From: Tamlana sp. I1
GTDB lineage: Bacteria; Bacteroidota; Bacteroidia; Flavobacteriales; Flavobacteriaceae
Direction of reading: 5' to 3'
Assembly: GCF_015355625.1 (NCBI RefSeq)
Contig: NZ_JACLAF010000014.1
Coordinates: forward strand, 62,001-126,000
DNA: 64,000 bases
The notes below the pieces were generated by a model. It was not told the origin of the DNA. It saw nothing but the letters and a program-made list of their open reading frames with translations, and ran no database searches. Below, one piece after another: positions 1 through 9,002 of the stretch (position 1 is the first letter of the stretch; the number at the start of each line of letters is the position of its first letter). A program made the position numbers and the translations under genes.

Positions 1-146
1 AAACAGTATTTGAAAACTCAGGCGGTAAATTACCAATTGAAGCGAATAGGTACAGAGACGCCATGCGATTAGCTTGTGAGAAGATTGAAATTAGTAACAA
101 ACTAGAAGTTATAGAAGATTTACTAACGGATAAAATACATGTTTAA
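1..146 (+). CDS. C-terminal end of an unidentified protein (partial)
   Basis: The window opens inside a reading frame (codons in phase from base 3) that gives about 47 residues before a TAA stop. The visible tail reads as a charged helical end with the segments NRYRDAMRLACEK and VIEDLLTDK. No catalytic motif is visible, so the product cannot be named from this piece. In related Flavobacteriaceae I recall a sugar-phosphate nucleotidyltransferase upstream of the TPR/DUF4292/M23 cluster; that is inference from remembered gene order only. Confidence 0.6.
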   Translation, partial: TVFENSGGKLPIEANRYRDAMRLACEKIEISNKLEVIEDLLTDKIHV

Positions 147-176
147 AATATAGCTTAAAGTTACATTGAAACTGAT

Positions 177-184
177 TAGTTTTG
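177..184 (+). promoter_or_regulatory. Candidate Bacteroidetes -7 box (TAGTTTTG)
   Basis: The octamer TAGTTTTG fits the Bacteroidetes -7 consensus TAnnTTTG and lies 26 bases before the TPR gene start. I do not see a well-placed -33 TTG element, so this is a weak call. Confidence 0.3.
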
Positions 185-210
185 TTTTAATTATTGAAGC
201 ATCATAAAAA

Positions 211-1572
211 ATGAAAAATAAAATCTACATCCTTTGTTTGCTTTTCGGAATGCTATTGTTTCCGCAGGTAAACTATGCTCAGGTTGATTTTAATAAAAAG
301 CCAGATGATGATTTAGGCAATAATGAAGATGAATTTCAAGAACTTTTTTATGAAGCTTTAAAACAAAAAGGTATTGAAAACTACGATAGAGCTGCTGAAA
401 CATTTCTAAAATGTATTAAAATAGACAAATCGGTGCCTGTGCTTTATTTCGAATTGGGAAAATGCTACAACCAGCTTAAAAATTTTGGTGCTGCTGAAGA
501 TGCTTTTGAAAAGGCTGTTGATAAAGACCCTGAAAACGAATGGTTTTTAGATGAATTATATGGGTTTTACGCCTCACAAAACGAACATGCCAAGGCGATT
601 AAAACCGTAAAGCAGTTGGTAAAATACCATCCGGATTACAAAGAAGATTTAGCTGCATTATATGTGCGCACCGAAAAATACGACGAGGCTTTAGAGATTT
701 TAGATGCTTTAGATGCCGAATTTGGCACGACCATGAGTCGTGATATTATGCGAAATCGTATTTACGAAGCTACCGGGCGTAAAAAGGACCAGATAAAAAA
801 CCTTGAGGAACGTGTTGAAAATAACCCCGAAAAGGAATCGAATTATTTGGCTTTAATTTATAGATACAGCGAAAATAACGAAAAGGAAAAGGCTTTTGAA
901 ACCGCTAAAGAATTGCTTAAGGCCAATCCGAATTCGCAGTTAGTACATTTGGCTTTGTACAAGTTTTATTTGGATGCCAATGATGCTGAAAACGCTATAA
1001 AATCTATGAAAATTGTAGTTTCTAGCAACGAAATAAAACCCGAAGCGAAACTAAAAGTACTTACCGATTTTATAAGTTTTGTAGGTGAGCATCCCGAATA
1101 TGAAGCCGATTTGGTAGAGGCGACAGCACTAGTTAGCGATGCCAATAATAGCAAAACCGTTATGGAGTTGGGACAGTATTATTTGTCTAAAAACGATAAG
1201 GAAAAAGCACTTGCTTATTTTGAAACCGCTTTGCGACTAGAGCCTAATAATTTTAATATGATGCGCAACGTGATGTTGCTTTATGTAGATTTGCAAAAGT
1301 TTGAATTGGCAAAAGAAAAAAGTGCCGAAGCTCTAGAAAAATATCCTTCGCAACCTTTGTTTTATCTTATTCATGGCGTATCGTTAAATGCTTTAAATGA
1401 GCCAAAACAAGCCTTGGAATCTTTAGAAATGGGATTGGATTTTCTGGTTGAAGACAGCCAAATGGAAGCCGATTTTTATGTTCAAATAAGTAAAGCCTAT
1501 ACCTTGTTAAACAATACAACAAAAGCCAAAACGTTTAGTGATAAAGCCAAACAAATACAATCTTCAAATTAA
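211..1572 (+). CDS. Secreted tetratricopeptide-repeat protein
   Basis: The 453-residue product starts with a signal peptide (about residues 1-23, ending in NYAQ), so it is exported to the periplasm or outer membrane. The rest is helical TPR-type repeats, clearest at residues 40-145 (for example AAETFLKCIKIDKSVPVLYF and AAEDAFEKAVDKDPENEWF) and again at 320-450 (EKALAYFETALRLEPNN). No enzymatic motif is seen. TPR scaffolds mediate protein-protein contacts. The stop overlaps the DUF4292 start (TAATG) and an EnvC-like gene follows directly, so the three genes form a coupled envelope operon. A role in envelope assembly is inferred from this context; the partner is unknown. Confidence 0.85.
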   Translation: MKNKIYILCLLFGMLLFPQVNYAQVDFNKKPDDDLGNNEDEFQELFYEALKQKGIENYDRAAETFLKCIKIDKSVPVLYFELGKCYNQLKNFGAAEDAFEKAVDKDPENEWFLDELYGFYASQNEHAKAIKTVKQLVKYHPDYKEDLAALYVRTEKYDEALEILDALDAEFGTTMSRDIMRNRIYEATGRKKDQIKNLEERVENNPEKESNYLALIYRYSENNEKEKAFETAKELLKANPNSQLVHLALYKFYLDANDAENAIKSMKIVVSSNEIKPEAKLKVLTDFISFVGEHPEYEADLVEATALVSDANNSKTVMELGQYYLSKNDKEKALAYFETALRLEPNNFNMMRNVMLLYVDLQKFELAKEKSAEALEKYPSQPLFYLIHGVSLNALNEPKQALESLEMGLDFLVEDSQMEADFYVQISKAYTLLNNTTKAKTFSDKAKQIQSSN

Positions 1573-2339
1573 TGCGTAAACACTTATTTTTTAGTTTTAG
1601 TTTAGTTTTTTTATGTCTGTTTAATTGTAAATCTTCCAAATCAATTAAATCGGGCGAAGCAAACTATAAATTATCCACAAAGCAATTAATAAAGGAGAAC
1701 GAAAAACGTGTGGCCGACTTTAAAACGCTGCAATCAAAACTTAAAATAACCTATACTCAAAACGGAAAATCGCAAACCTATTCGGTTAGTTTTCGCGCTA
1801 AAAAAGATGAAGTGTTATGGATAAATGCTCCTTTTTCAGTAATTAGAGCCTTAATTACGCCCGAAAAAGTGAGTTTTTACAATAAGTTAGACAATACTTA
1901 TTTTGATGGCGATTATCAATATTTAAGCGATTTATTGGGTACCCAACTCGATTTTCAAAAAGTGCAAAACATTCTTTTTGGCGAATCTTTATATCCTTTA
2001 AAAAGTACTGATTACACCTCGGAAGTTTCAGATGGTTCCTATGTTGTAAGTCCGAAAACGCAGCGCGCCCTTTTTGAAATCTTCTTTTTGTTAAGTCCGA
2101 AAAACTTCAAAGTAACCTCGCAGCAAATTTCACAGCCTTCAGAATTCAGACATTTACAAGTGGATTATTTATCGTATCAAACCCTCGAAAATCAGCTTAT
2201 TCCAGAACGTGTTAAAGTGATTGCTGTAGAAGCCAATGAGGAAACCCTTATCGACTTAGAATTTAAAAGTGTGTCTTTAAATGAAGATTTTAGGTTTCCG
2301 TTTAAAATTCCATCAGGATTTAAAAAAATTGAACTTTAA
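1572..2339 (+). CDS. DUF4292 outer-membrane-type lipoprotein
   Basis: The 255-residue product carries a lipoprotein signal: hydrophobic residues 5-17, then LFNC with the lipidated Cys near residue 19, followed by KSSKS. The mature region (residues 50-250) matches my recollection of the DUF4292 family, a beta-rich fold resembling the LolA/LolB lipoprotein carriers, which is found almost only in Bacteroidetes. Features seen include the RVADFKTLQSKLKITYTQ opening strand and a C-terminal FRFPFKIPSGFKKIEL strand. It begins inside the stop codon of the TPR gene and ends directly against the start of the next gene, which implies translational coupling. Handling of lipids or lipoproteins at the outer membrane is inference from the fold. 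Confidence 0.85.
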   Translation: MRKHLFFSFSLVFLCLFNCKSSKSIKSGEANYKLSTKQLIKENEKRVADFKTLQSKLKITYTQNGKSQTYSVSFRAKKDEVLWINAPFSVIRALITPEKVSFYNKLDNTYFDGDYQYLSDLLGTQLDFQKVQNILFGESLYPLKSTDYTSEVSDGSYVVSPKTQRALFEIFFLLSPKNFKVTSQQISQPSEFRHLQVDYLSYQTLENQLIPERVKVIAVEANEETLIDLEFKSVSLNEDFRFPFKIPSGFKKIEL

Positions 2340-3569
2340 ATGAAGCTATCAAATCCCTCATATAAAGCCTTTTTTTTAAGTTTGGCACTTCTTTGTTGCA
2401 GCATAAGTTTTGCGCAAAGCAACAAGCAAAAACAGCTTGAATCGCGTCGCCAAGAGCTGCGTCGTGAAATTCAGAAAATAAACGAACTTCGTGTTGAGCA
2501 CAAGTCCAAAGTACAATCGGAATTGAGCTTAATTGAAGATTTCAATTATAAAATTAACGTGCTGTCTAACTTAATCAAAGTTACCAATCAGCAAGCTAAT
2601 TTATTGTCGCGTGAAATTAATTCGAATCAGAAAATTATTTCCGATTTGCGAACCGAATTAAAACAACTTAAAGAAGATTATGCAGCGATGATTGTGAAAT
2701 CGTATAAAAGTAGAAATCAGCAAAGCCGTATTATGTTTTTGTTGTCTTCTGAAGATTTTAAACAAGCCTATAAGCGTATTCAATACATCAAACAATATTC
2801 TAACCATCAAAGAAAACAAGGCGAATTAATTAAAGCAAAAACAGCAGAATTACAAGCTACAAACACGCAATTATTAGAGCAACAGGAATTGAAGAAGAAG
2901 CTTATTTCCGAAAATAAAATCATTCAATTATCCTTAGAAAAAGAGCGTAAAGACCATCAAGCTTTAATGGAATCTATTAAAAAGAATTTATCGATGTATG
3001 CCGCTCAAATTCAGCAAAAACAGCGTGAAGCCGATAAAATAGATAAGGAAATAGACCGCCTTATTAAAGCTGCTATTGCTAAATCGAATGAAAAGGCTGG
3101 TAAAAAATCGAGTTCAGAAAGCTTTGCTTTGACGGCAGAAGAAAAGGTGTTGGCCTCCAATTTTATTGCTAATAAAGGGAAATTACCTTGGCCTGTAGAG
3201 CGCGGCGTGGTGCGTTTGGGCTATGGTACGCAGCGTCATCCTATCGATAATTCGTTAACCATTAAAAGTAATGGAGTGCGTATTGCAACGGCAAAAGGAG
3301 CCAAAGCAAGAGCGGTTTTTGAAGGGGAAGTGAGCGAAATATTAAGAATGAAACACGTGAATCCTATCGTTATGATTCGTCATGGTAACTACTTAACCAT
3401 TTATAAAAACTTATCGACCGTTTATGTAAAAAAGGGCGATAAAGTAACCACCAAACAAGAGATTGGTGAAATTGCTACTAATTCAAGCAACGGCGAAACT
3501 ATTTTAAGTTTTATCTTATCGAAAGGCAGAGAAACCGAAAATCCTGCAAGTTGGATTTATAAGATGTGA
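2340..3569 (+). CDS. EnvC-like coiled-coil protein with degenerate LytM (M23) domain
   Basis: The 409-residue product has a signal peptide (residues 1-25, ending SFAQ), a long coiled coil (about 27-255, rich in Q, E and K) and a C-terminal M23/LytM domain (about 280-409, opening LPWPVERGVVRLGYG). In active M23 peptidases zinc is held by an H-x(n)-D pair and an H-x-H motif. Here the first site reads SNGVRIA, the second YKNLS and the last LSFIL, so the metal ligands are missing. This is the pattern of EnvC, which activates amidases but does not cut peptidoglycan itself. The product is therefore best described as a murein-hydrolase activator acting in the periplasm. It abuts the DUF4292 gene with no gap. 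Confidence 0.87.
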   Translation: MKLSNPSYKAFFLSLALLCCSISFAQSNKQKQLESRRQELRREIQKINELRVEHKSKVQSELSLIEDFNYKINVLSNLIKVTNQQANLLSREINSNQKIISDLRTELKQLKEDYAAMIVKSYKSRNQQSRIMFLLSSEDFKQAYKRIQYIKQYSNHQRKQGELIKAKTAELQATNTQLLEQQELKKKLISENKIIQLSLEKERKDHQALMESIKKNLSMYAAQIQQKQREADKIDKEIDRLIKAAIAKSNEKAGKKSSSESFALTAEEKVLASNFIANKGKLPWPVERGVVRLGYGTQRHPIDNSLTIKSNGVRIATAKGAKARAVFEGEVSEILRMKHVNPIVMIRHGNYLTIYKNLSTVYVKKGDKVTTKQEIGEIATNSSNGETILSFILSKGRETENPASWIYKM

Positions 3570-3677
3570 TTTGGTTTTTAGTTGGTTTTTGAACTTGCAG
3601 GGATAGTATACTTTGAATGTGGGGATTCGATGTTTGAGATTTAGTTAATAGACCATTTTTATAGAAAAATTAAGGTT

Positions 3678-4343
3678 ATGTCCAACTACAACTACCACAG
3701 TTTTAAACCTTCAGATTACGATTTTAAAAACTTTAAAGGGCCAAAAGCTGGCGAAAAATACATCGATTTTAAAGCCACAACCTTAGAAGGAAAACAGGTC
3801 GCCTTATCCGATTACTTAAACAAACCTATTGTATTGGATACAGGCAGCATAACCTGCCCCATGTATGCAAACACCCAGAAGGACATGAATGCCTTAAAAG
3901 CCGCATATCCCAATTTTCATTTTTTATTGCTTTATGTTCGCGAAGCTCATCCTGGAGCTAAAACCAAGCCTATTAAGACTATGGCAGAGAAATTAATTCA
4001 TGCAAAATCAACCTGTGAATTATATCCAGAAACTAGAGCTATTTTAGTGGACTCATTAGATGGTCACGCCCATTTACTTTACGGGGGCATGCCCAATATG
4101 ACTTACGTAATTGGTACCGATGGTATTGTAAAATTTAGAGCCAATTGGACGAATATTGAAGCCTTAAAAAAAGTTTTAAATAACATTAATAAAATAGAAC
4201 CCAAAGCCTATTATCCCGTTGTAAAACCACCACTAAACATTGCTTTAAGAACCTTATTAATAGGTGGTGTTAGAGCCTTATTTGAGTTTATGGTGAATTT
4301 ACCAAAGTTATTAAAACAACATAAAGACGCGGGTTCGATGTGA
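3678..4343 (+). CDS. Thioredoxin-fold protein of the iodothyronine-deiodinase-like family
   Basis: The 221-residue product has a thioredoxin-like fold. The segment ALSDYLNKPIVLDTGSITC lies where deiodinases have their Sec-containing strand and loop; Cys (in GSITCPMY, about residue 60) replaces selenocysteine. Further matches are LLYVREAHPGAKT (the deiodinase segment after the active site) and the cis-Pro region GGMPNMTYVIGTDG near residue 140. The C-terminus (about 180-215) is a basic amphipathic stretch that may touch the membrane. There is no signal peptide, so it is probably cytoplasmic. It stands alone between two envelope genes. Peroxiredoxin-like thiol chemistry is more likely than hormone deiodination; the substrate is unknown. 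Confidence 0.75.
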   Translation: MSNYNYHSFKPSDYDFKNFKGPKAGEKYIDFKATTLEGKQVALSDYLNKPIVLDTGSITCPMYANTQKDMNALKAAYPNFHFLLLYVREAHPGAKTKPIKTMAEKLIHAKSTCELYPETRAILVDSLDGHAHLLYGGMPNMTYVIGTDGIVKFRANWTNIEALKKVLNNINKIEPKAYYPVVKPPLNIALRTLLIGGVRALFEFMVNLPKLLKQHKDAGSM

Positions 4344-4442
4344 TTTGAGTTGAAATCATGAAAGTATAATTAACGCTTTAAAAATAATCAGTAAATTAAC
4401 ATACGTTTACTGATGTAATTATTTTAAGAACTAAACCATTAA

Positions 4443-5966
4443 ATGAAACACTTACTCCTCTTTTGTCTTATCAGTTTTAATGTCTATGCACAATCTACGC
4501 AAGAAAAATTTTTCAGAAATAAATATGAAGAATTCGATTATTACGCTAAGCCAAATAAAAACAATAGTCTATCGGAATATTTTAGAAATCATATCAACAC
4601 AAAATTGCTTGAAGCTGTAAAGTTTCCAGCAAATGATGCCTATAAAAAACGCATATTTTTAACCTTTAAATTTGATTTTAATAATGCAGTTAGAGAAGTA
4701 GAAGTGAATTCTCCTTATTCAGAACTGAATGAAGGCATTAAAAAGGCATTTATGAAATATAACATTTCGAATCTTCATATTCCTGAAAAAAATAGTTTGA
4801 ATATTTATGTATTACAGATTATTTCAAAAGAAGGCGATCATGCCATAATTAATTGTAGCAGTAAAGTTGTTTATGATAGATATCCTGTTTTTGAAGGTTG
4901 TGAATCTATACCTACCTACAGCCGAATGAAACGTTGTAATGATAAACAGCTTGAAAGGTATGTTGTTAAGTATATTTCTCCAAAGGAAATTATGGATGCA
5001 AAAGTGATTGGAACTTTGAAACTGCAACCCAAATTTTTAGTAGATAAAGCAGGGGATATTAAAAATATAAAATCGAAAGCGCCTACAGAAGGTTTAGCAG
5101 CCGAATTAAATCGGGTTTTAGCATTAATGCCTAGAGTGAAATATCCGCCTACACGAAATGGACTTCCAACGAATATGACCTATAACGGAAAAGTTGTTTT
5201 GCAAATAGAAGGTGTATCTGATGAATATGAAAAAGAGATTGAAAGCTCAAATGATTCCATTTATAGCCCTAATAGTGATTTAGCACTTCATTTTAAAAAG
5301 TTTTTAACTGAGAAAGACCTTAAAAGTGTTGTTTTTTATAAGAATAATAAGGATGTAAGCATTTCTTTTAGCGTTGATAAAAAGGGCAAATTGGTGCATT
5401 TTAAAGCAAACTCTAAAGACCAGAATTTTAATGATAAATTAATTAAAATTTTTAAAAAATTTCCCGCTGAAAAATTAAACATTAAGTCAACTAGTGTTTT
5501 AGAATTATTTAGGTTTAATGTGATAACAAAAGGCTATACTAAAAATAGTATTGAATGTAATGAAAACCCCATGGTACTTATTAGTCCCATTTTTAGTGAA
5601 AAATGTGCAAAATCAAAAAACCCAGCGGAATTACGAAAATGCATGTCTGTCAAAATAAGTAAAATTGTTGAAAAACGGTTTGATACAAGTTTAGCCCAGG
5701 AAACTAAGCTCACAGGAAATATAAAGATATATTGTATTTTTAAAGTAGATACTAAAGGCAAGATTGTAGATGTAAGGGTTAGAGCTCCAAATCCCTTTTT
5801 AGCAAACGAAGCCGAAGAGATTTTAAACAGTATTCCAAACTTATACAAGCCAGGTTATTTAAACGGAAAACCTGTTACTGTACCTTTTAGTTTACCTATC
5901 AATTTTAGCATTAAAAAACCAGAAATTGGTGAGCCTTTTAAAACATCGAATAAAGTGACCAAGTAG
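4443..5966 (+). CDS. Secreted protein with several TonB-C-like domains
   Basis: The 507-residue product has a signal peptide (MKHLLLFCLISFNVYAQ). The body looks like repeated copies of the alpha/beta domain found at the C-terminus of TonB. The clearest copy is at about 395-495, containing FKVDTKGKIVDVRV and, at its end, GKPVTVPFSLPINF. A second lies at about 165-260 (PKFLVDKAGDIKNIK, NGKVVLQIEG), and weaker copies at about 65-130 and 295-355. Each copy has the strand, D-x-x-G turn, strand, helix pattern. There is no N-terminal membrane anchor or proline-rich spacer, so it is not a working TonB. Several Cys residues could pair after export. Its role is unknown; contact with periplasmic or outer-membrane partners is inference. 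Confidence 0.75.
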   Translation: MKHLLLFCLISFNVYAQSTQEKFFRNKYEEFDYYAKPNKNNSLSEYFRNHINTKLLEAVKFPANDAYKKRIFLTFKFDFNNAVREVEVNSPYSELNEGIKKAFMKYNISNLHIPEKNSLNIYVLQIISKEGDHAIINCSSKVVYDRYPVFEGCESIPTYSRMKRCNDKQLERYVVKYISPKEIMDAKVIGTLKLQPKFLVDKAGDIKNIKSKAPTEGLAAELNRVLALMPRVKYPPTRNGLPTNMTYNGKVVLQIEGVSDEYEKEIESSNDSIYSPNSDLALHFKKFLTEKDLKSVVFYKNNKDVSISFSVDKKGKLVHFKANSKDQNFNDKLIKIFKKFPAEKLNIKSTSVLELFRFNVITKGYTKNSIECNENPMVLISPIFSEKCAKSKNPAELRKCMSVKISKIVEKRFDTSLAQETKLTGNIKIYCIFKVDTKGKIVDVRVRAPNPFLANEAEEILNSIPNLYKPGYLNGKPVTVPFSLPINFSIKKPEIGEPFKTSNKVTK

Positions 5967-6042
5967 AGCTAAAATATTTTTGGAAAATAAAAAATCTATA
6001 GATTTTTTTACAAATTTTTATAAAAACCAACACCCTTAACTC

Positions 6043-6831
6043 ATGCCAAAATCCAGCAGTTCCATTAGAGAAATTACAAAAGCACCCCTCGATTTTGTAG
6101 AATTAAATCTTGATTCTAAACGTTTAAAAGAACTTAATCCAGTAATTAAAGACTGTTTAAATTTAGAAATTCTTTCGCTTCAAGCTAATAAATTAACTTC
6201 TATTCCTGATTGGATAGGTGCATTGTCTCAATTAAAAACGTTGGAATTAGGAGGCAATCAATTAGAAAGTTTGCCTGAGGAAATTGGCTCTTTAACCCAA
6301 TTAAAAACATTGAGTTTAGGTGGCAATCCTATTAAAAAATTACCTGATACCCTTGGTGATTTAAAAAACTTGGAACAACTAAAAGTAGATGATGGACAGT
6401 TAACAAGTTTTCCAGACTCTTTGGGTGCCTTAGCAAATTTGAAGGTCTTGGATTTATTTAGAAACCCTATAAAAACCTTTTTAGAAGATGTTTCAGGGTT
6501 AGCAAAGCTGACTTCCTTAAATGTCTCTCAAACACAATTGAGTGCGTTTCCAAAAAGCATTTGTTCATTAACAAATTTGGAGTATTTAGCCATAAGTTCG
6601 GATGCGATTACAGCAATTCCAGAAGACATTAAAAACCTAAGTCATTTAAAACAATTTGTTTTATCGGGTTGTCCTATTACGGCGTTTCCAGAAAGTATAA
6701 GTCTGCTTAAAAATCTTGAAGAACTCAGTTTATACGACACAAAAATACCTGTAGAAAGTGCCAAAAGTCTCTTTGAAAAAATGCCAAACTTAGTTAGGCT
6801 AGAGCATCCAGACGCGTATCTTTCACGCTAG
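6043..6831 (+). CDS. Leucine-rich-repeat protein
   Basis: The 262-residue product is almost entirely leucine-rich repeats with a period near 23 residues. Examples are LKTLELGGNQLESLPEEIG and LKTLSLGGNPIKKLPDTLG. I count about eight repeats from residue 40 to 245, with the pattern L-x-x-L-x-L-x-x-N-x-x-x-x-(L/F)-P. No signal peptide or membrane segment is present, so it is probably cytoplasmic. Such proteins are protein-binding solenoids; no catalytic domain is attached. It is a single-gene unit facing the thioesterase gene, whose stop lies 20 bases away on the other strand. The near-identical repeats make this gene prone to copy-number change. Confidence 0.9.
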   Translation: MPKSSSSIREITKAPLDFVELNLDSKRLKELNPVIKDCLNLEILSLQANKLTSIPDWIGALSQLKTLELGGNQLESLPEEIGSLTQLKTLSLGGNPIKKLPDTLGDLKNLEQLKVDDGQLTSFPDSLGALANLKVLDLFRNPIKTFLEDVSGLAKLTSLNVSQTQLSAFPKSICSLTNLEYLAISSDAITAIPEDIKNLSHLKQFVLSGCPITAFPESISLLKNLEELSLYDTKIPVESAKSLFEKMPNLVRLEHPDAYLSR

Positions 6832-6851
6832 AAACTATTTTTGAAAACCTT

Positions 6852-7361
6852 TTACTCAAATAAAGCCTTTAACTCGGTGGCGTCTTGAGGTTTCATTTTT
6901 CCGGCTAGAAGTAAACTCAGTTGTTTTCGGCGTAAAGCAGCTGCAAAACGTTCTTTTTCTAAATCGGATTCCGGTTCCACTTGCGGAACAGCAATGGGTC
7001 TGCCTGTTTCATCAACAGCCACAAACGTGTAAATGGCTTCGTTGGCTTTGGTGCGCTCGCCAGATTCGCGGTCTTCAATCCAAACATCAATAAACACTTC
7101 CATAGAGGTTTTAAAAGCACGCGACACTTTAGCTTCAACAGTAACCACACTACCTAAAGGAACGGCTCTATTAAACGCGACGTGGTTTACAGAAGCCGTT
7201 ACTACAATGCGTCTAGAATGTCTTCTAGCGGCAATACTAGCAGCACGATCCATTCTAGCTAACAATTCGCCTCCAAACAGATTGTTTAAAGGATTGGTTT
7301 CACTTGGTAGCACCAAGTCGGTCATTATTGTTCTAGATTGTTGAGGTGTTTTTGTTGTCAT
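6852..7361 (-). CDS. Hotdog-fold acyl-CoA thioesterase
   Basis: The 169-residue product is a cytosolic acyl-CoA hydrolase of the YciA/BFIT type, which frees CoA from acyl-CoA. The hotdog signature is clear: NPLNNLFGGELLARMDRAAS has the catalytic-region N and GG, followed by a long helix, VTASVNHVAFNRAVPLGSVV and MEVFIDVW. I place the start at the ATG giving MTTKTPQQ. A TTG seven codons further upstream is in frame but weaker. The gene stands alone and converges with the leucine-rich-repeat gene. Substrate chain length cannot be read from the sequence. Confidence 0.92.
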   Translation of the reverse strand: MTTKTPQQSRTIMTDLVLPSETNPLNNLFGGELLARMDRAASIAARRHSRRIVVTASVNHVAFNRAVPLGSVVTVEAKVSRAFKTSMEVFIDVWIEDRESGERTKANEAIYTFVAVDETGRPIAVPQVEPESDLEKERFAAALRRKQLSLLLAGKMKPQDATELKALFE

Positions 7362-7651
7362 CTCCGTGTTTTTAAAGTGCAAAGGTACTGCGATTTATGC
7401 GATTTTTTTGGGTTTACAGTATTTCGATGGGATTTTTACCAACTATGAATTGTTACCCGTTATTTGTTTGTAATCTACCTTGTAATACCTGTTAATTTTT
7501 TTCATAAAAAGTAACATTTACAAGAATTTGTTACAGCAATTAACTTCCGTTTATGTCATTATTGCTGGTTTTAATCTTAAAAAAAGTGCGTAGATGTGGT
7601 TTATTTCTGAAGGCTTTAAAATTGATAAAAATGCATCATTTTACGAAAATT

Positions 7652-8725
7652 CTAGTAGCCTTTCTTTTTAATACCAAATCGGTACTGAAGTCCTGTTAAT
7701 ATAAAACGCTGGGCATCCGAAAGGCTATATTCCCCTCTAAACATCCAATTTTTATTAATTTGTAGATTAAACCCCATTTGAAAGGTAACGGTTTGAACAA
7801 GGTCTTTTTTGATGTTATAATCTATTTCTGTTGTAAACACACCGCTATCATTAACCTTATCTTCAATGGTTTGCAAGGCTTGATTTTGAGCTTGTAATTT
7901 TATTCTTTCTGAAGCTGAGGTGTTTGGGTTGTCTATAATGTCTTGATTGCTTGCAATTTTACTATCTACAGTTTCATTAAATTTGGTGTCTATATCGGGG
8001 AAAACTTCGTTGAATTTAATATTTCCTGTACTTCCTCGGGCGCCAACAAAATCTCTGTACATCACACCAAGATACGGGGCAATAGTAAAGTCTTTATTCT
8101 TTTTTGAGAGCTTAAAATTATGTCCAAATCTTCCTGAGAGTGTCGCGTAGCCAATTTGATTATCTAGTAACTCGGTGCTAGTTCTAGAATAGTTAAAATC
8201 GATGCTCGTAAAATAGCCATGCCATCCAAAAATGGTGGTAGCTCCAATACCATAGGAAAATGCATCAAAATTTACATGTGATGAGAATTCTGGGAGCTGT
8301 AAGATAATTTCACCTTCCAAATCTTTCCAGGTTGGTTGGAGCGATACATTGGTTCCTCCTGATACTGTTGATACCAACGCGTAAACATTTAGAAAAGGTA
8401 ATATCCAAGCGTCGGCTCTAAAATTTAAACCATTAGTTGTCGCACTAACCTGTTTGAAGTTTAAGGTTTCAACGTTTACAATATTTGTGAGATCATGACC
8501 ATCAATGGATAAACCAAATTCTGTGATTTCTAAATCCATGAAGGTGTTCACATAATTTAAATTCAAACCAAACGGAAGCTGAAGCTGGTCTGCCATGCCA
8601 CGTTCTGCTACTTTATCTCCCCAAATAGGTAACACATAAGGAAAAGTTATAGAGTCTTGAGTTTGGGCTAAGGATTTAACGGGTAAGTATAGTGTAACAA
8701 GAAATAGAACTATAAATCGCTTCAT
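7652..8725 (-). CDS. Predicted outer-membrane beta-barrel protein, function unknown
   Basis: The 357-residue product has a signal peptide (about residues 1-20, ending KSLAQ) and then alternating hydrophobic strands ending in an aromatic-rich strand (ILTGLQYRFGIKKKGY), as in small outer-membrane barrels. Strand-like segments include FSYGIGATTIFGWHGYFTSI and FKLSKKNKDFTIAPYLGVMY. A charged, helix-prone insert (about residues 240-290, SERIKLQAQNQALQTIEDK) interrupts the barrel and may be a periplasmic or surface loop. I do not recognise a named family. Neighbouring genes are separated by 270-277 bases on both sides, so it appears to be transcribed alone. Confidence 0.75.
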   Translation of the reverse strand: MKRFIVLFLVTLYLPVKSLAQTQDSITFPYVLPIWGDKVAERGMADQLQLPFGLNLNYVNTFMDLEITEFGLSIDGHDLTNIVNVETLNFKQVSATTNGLNFRADAWILPFLNVYALVSTVSGGTNVSLQPTWKDLEGEIILQLPEFSSHVNFDAFSYGIGATTIFGWHGYFTSIDFNYSRTSTELLDNQIGYATLSGRFGHNFKLSKKNKDFTIAPYLGVMYRDFVGARGSTGNIKFNEVFPDIDTKFNETVDSKIASNQDIIDNPNTSASERIKLQAQNQALQTIEDKVNDSGVFTTEIDYNIKKDLVQTVTFQMGFNLQINKNWMFRGEYSLSDAQRFILTGLQYRFGIKKKGY

Positions 8726-8863
8726 ATTAAATACGCGGTTTGATACATGGTTTTATGCGCTCTAAAGTAATTAAAACTGTGCACTTCAGTAAAAAATATT
8801 TTATTTAAGTTAAAAATAGGTCTTGAATTTTAACTTTTGAAGATCGTGGGTAGGTGTGAAAAC

Positions 8864-8892
8864 ATCAGGTATTTCTGAATTAATTACCTGAT
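8864..8892 (-). terminator. Hairpin downstream of the HU/SPOR gene
   Basis: A perfect 8-bp inverted repeat (ATCAGGTA / TACCTGAT, 13-base loop) lies 111 bases after the stop of the minus-strand HU/SPOR gene. The trailing T run on the minus strand is short, so it is only a possible terminator. The rest of this 277-base gap shows nothing I can assign. Confidence 0.35.
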
Positions 8893-9002
8893 TTTATTAT
8901 GTGTACTAAATAAATCACACGTAAGTGTACAAAAAACTAAGCTGTATTTTAGAATCAGCTTGCGTGTTATAAAAAGGGTGTTTAAAATGGTGGTTTTGAG
9001 TC

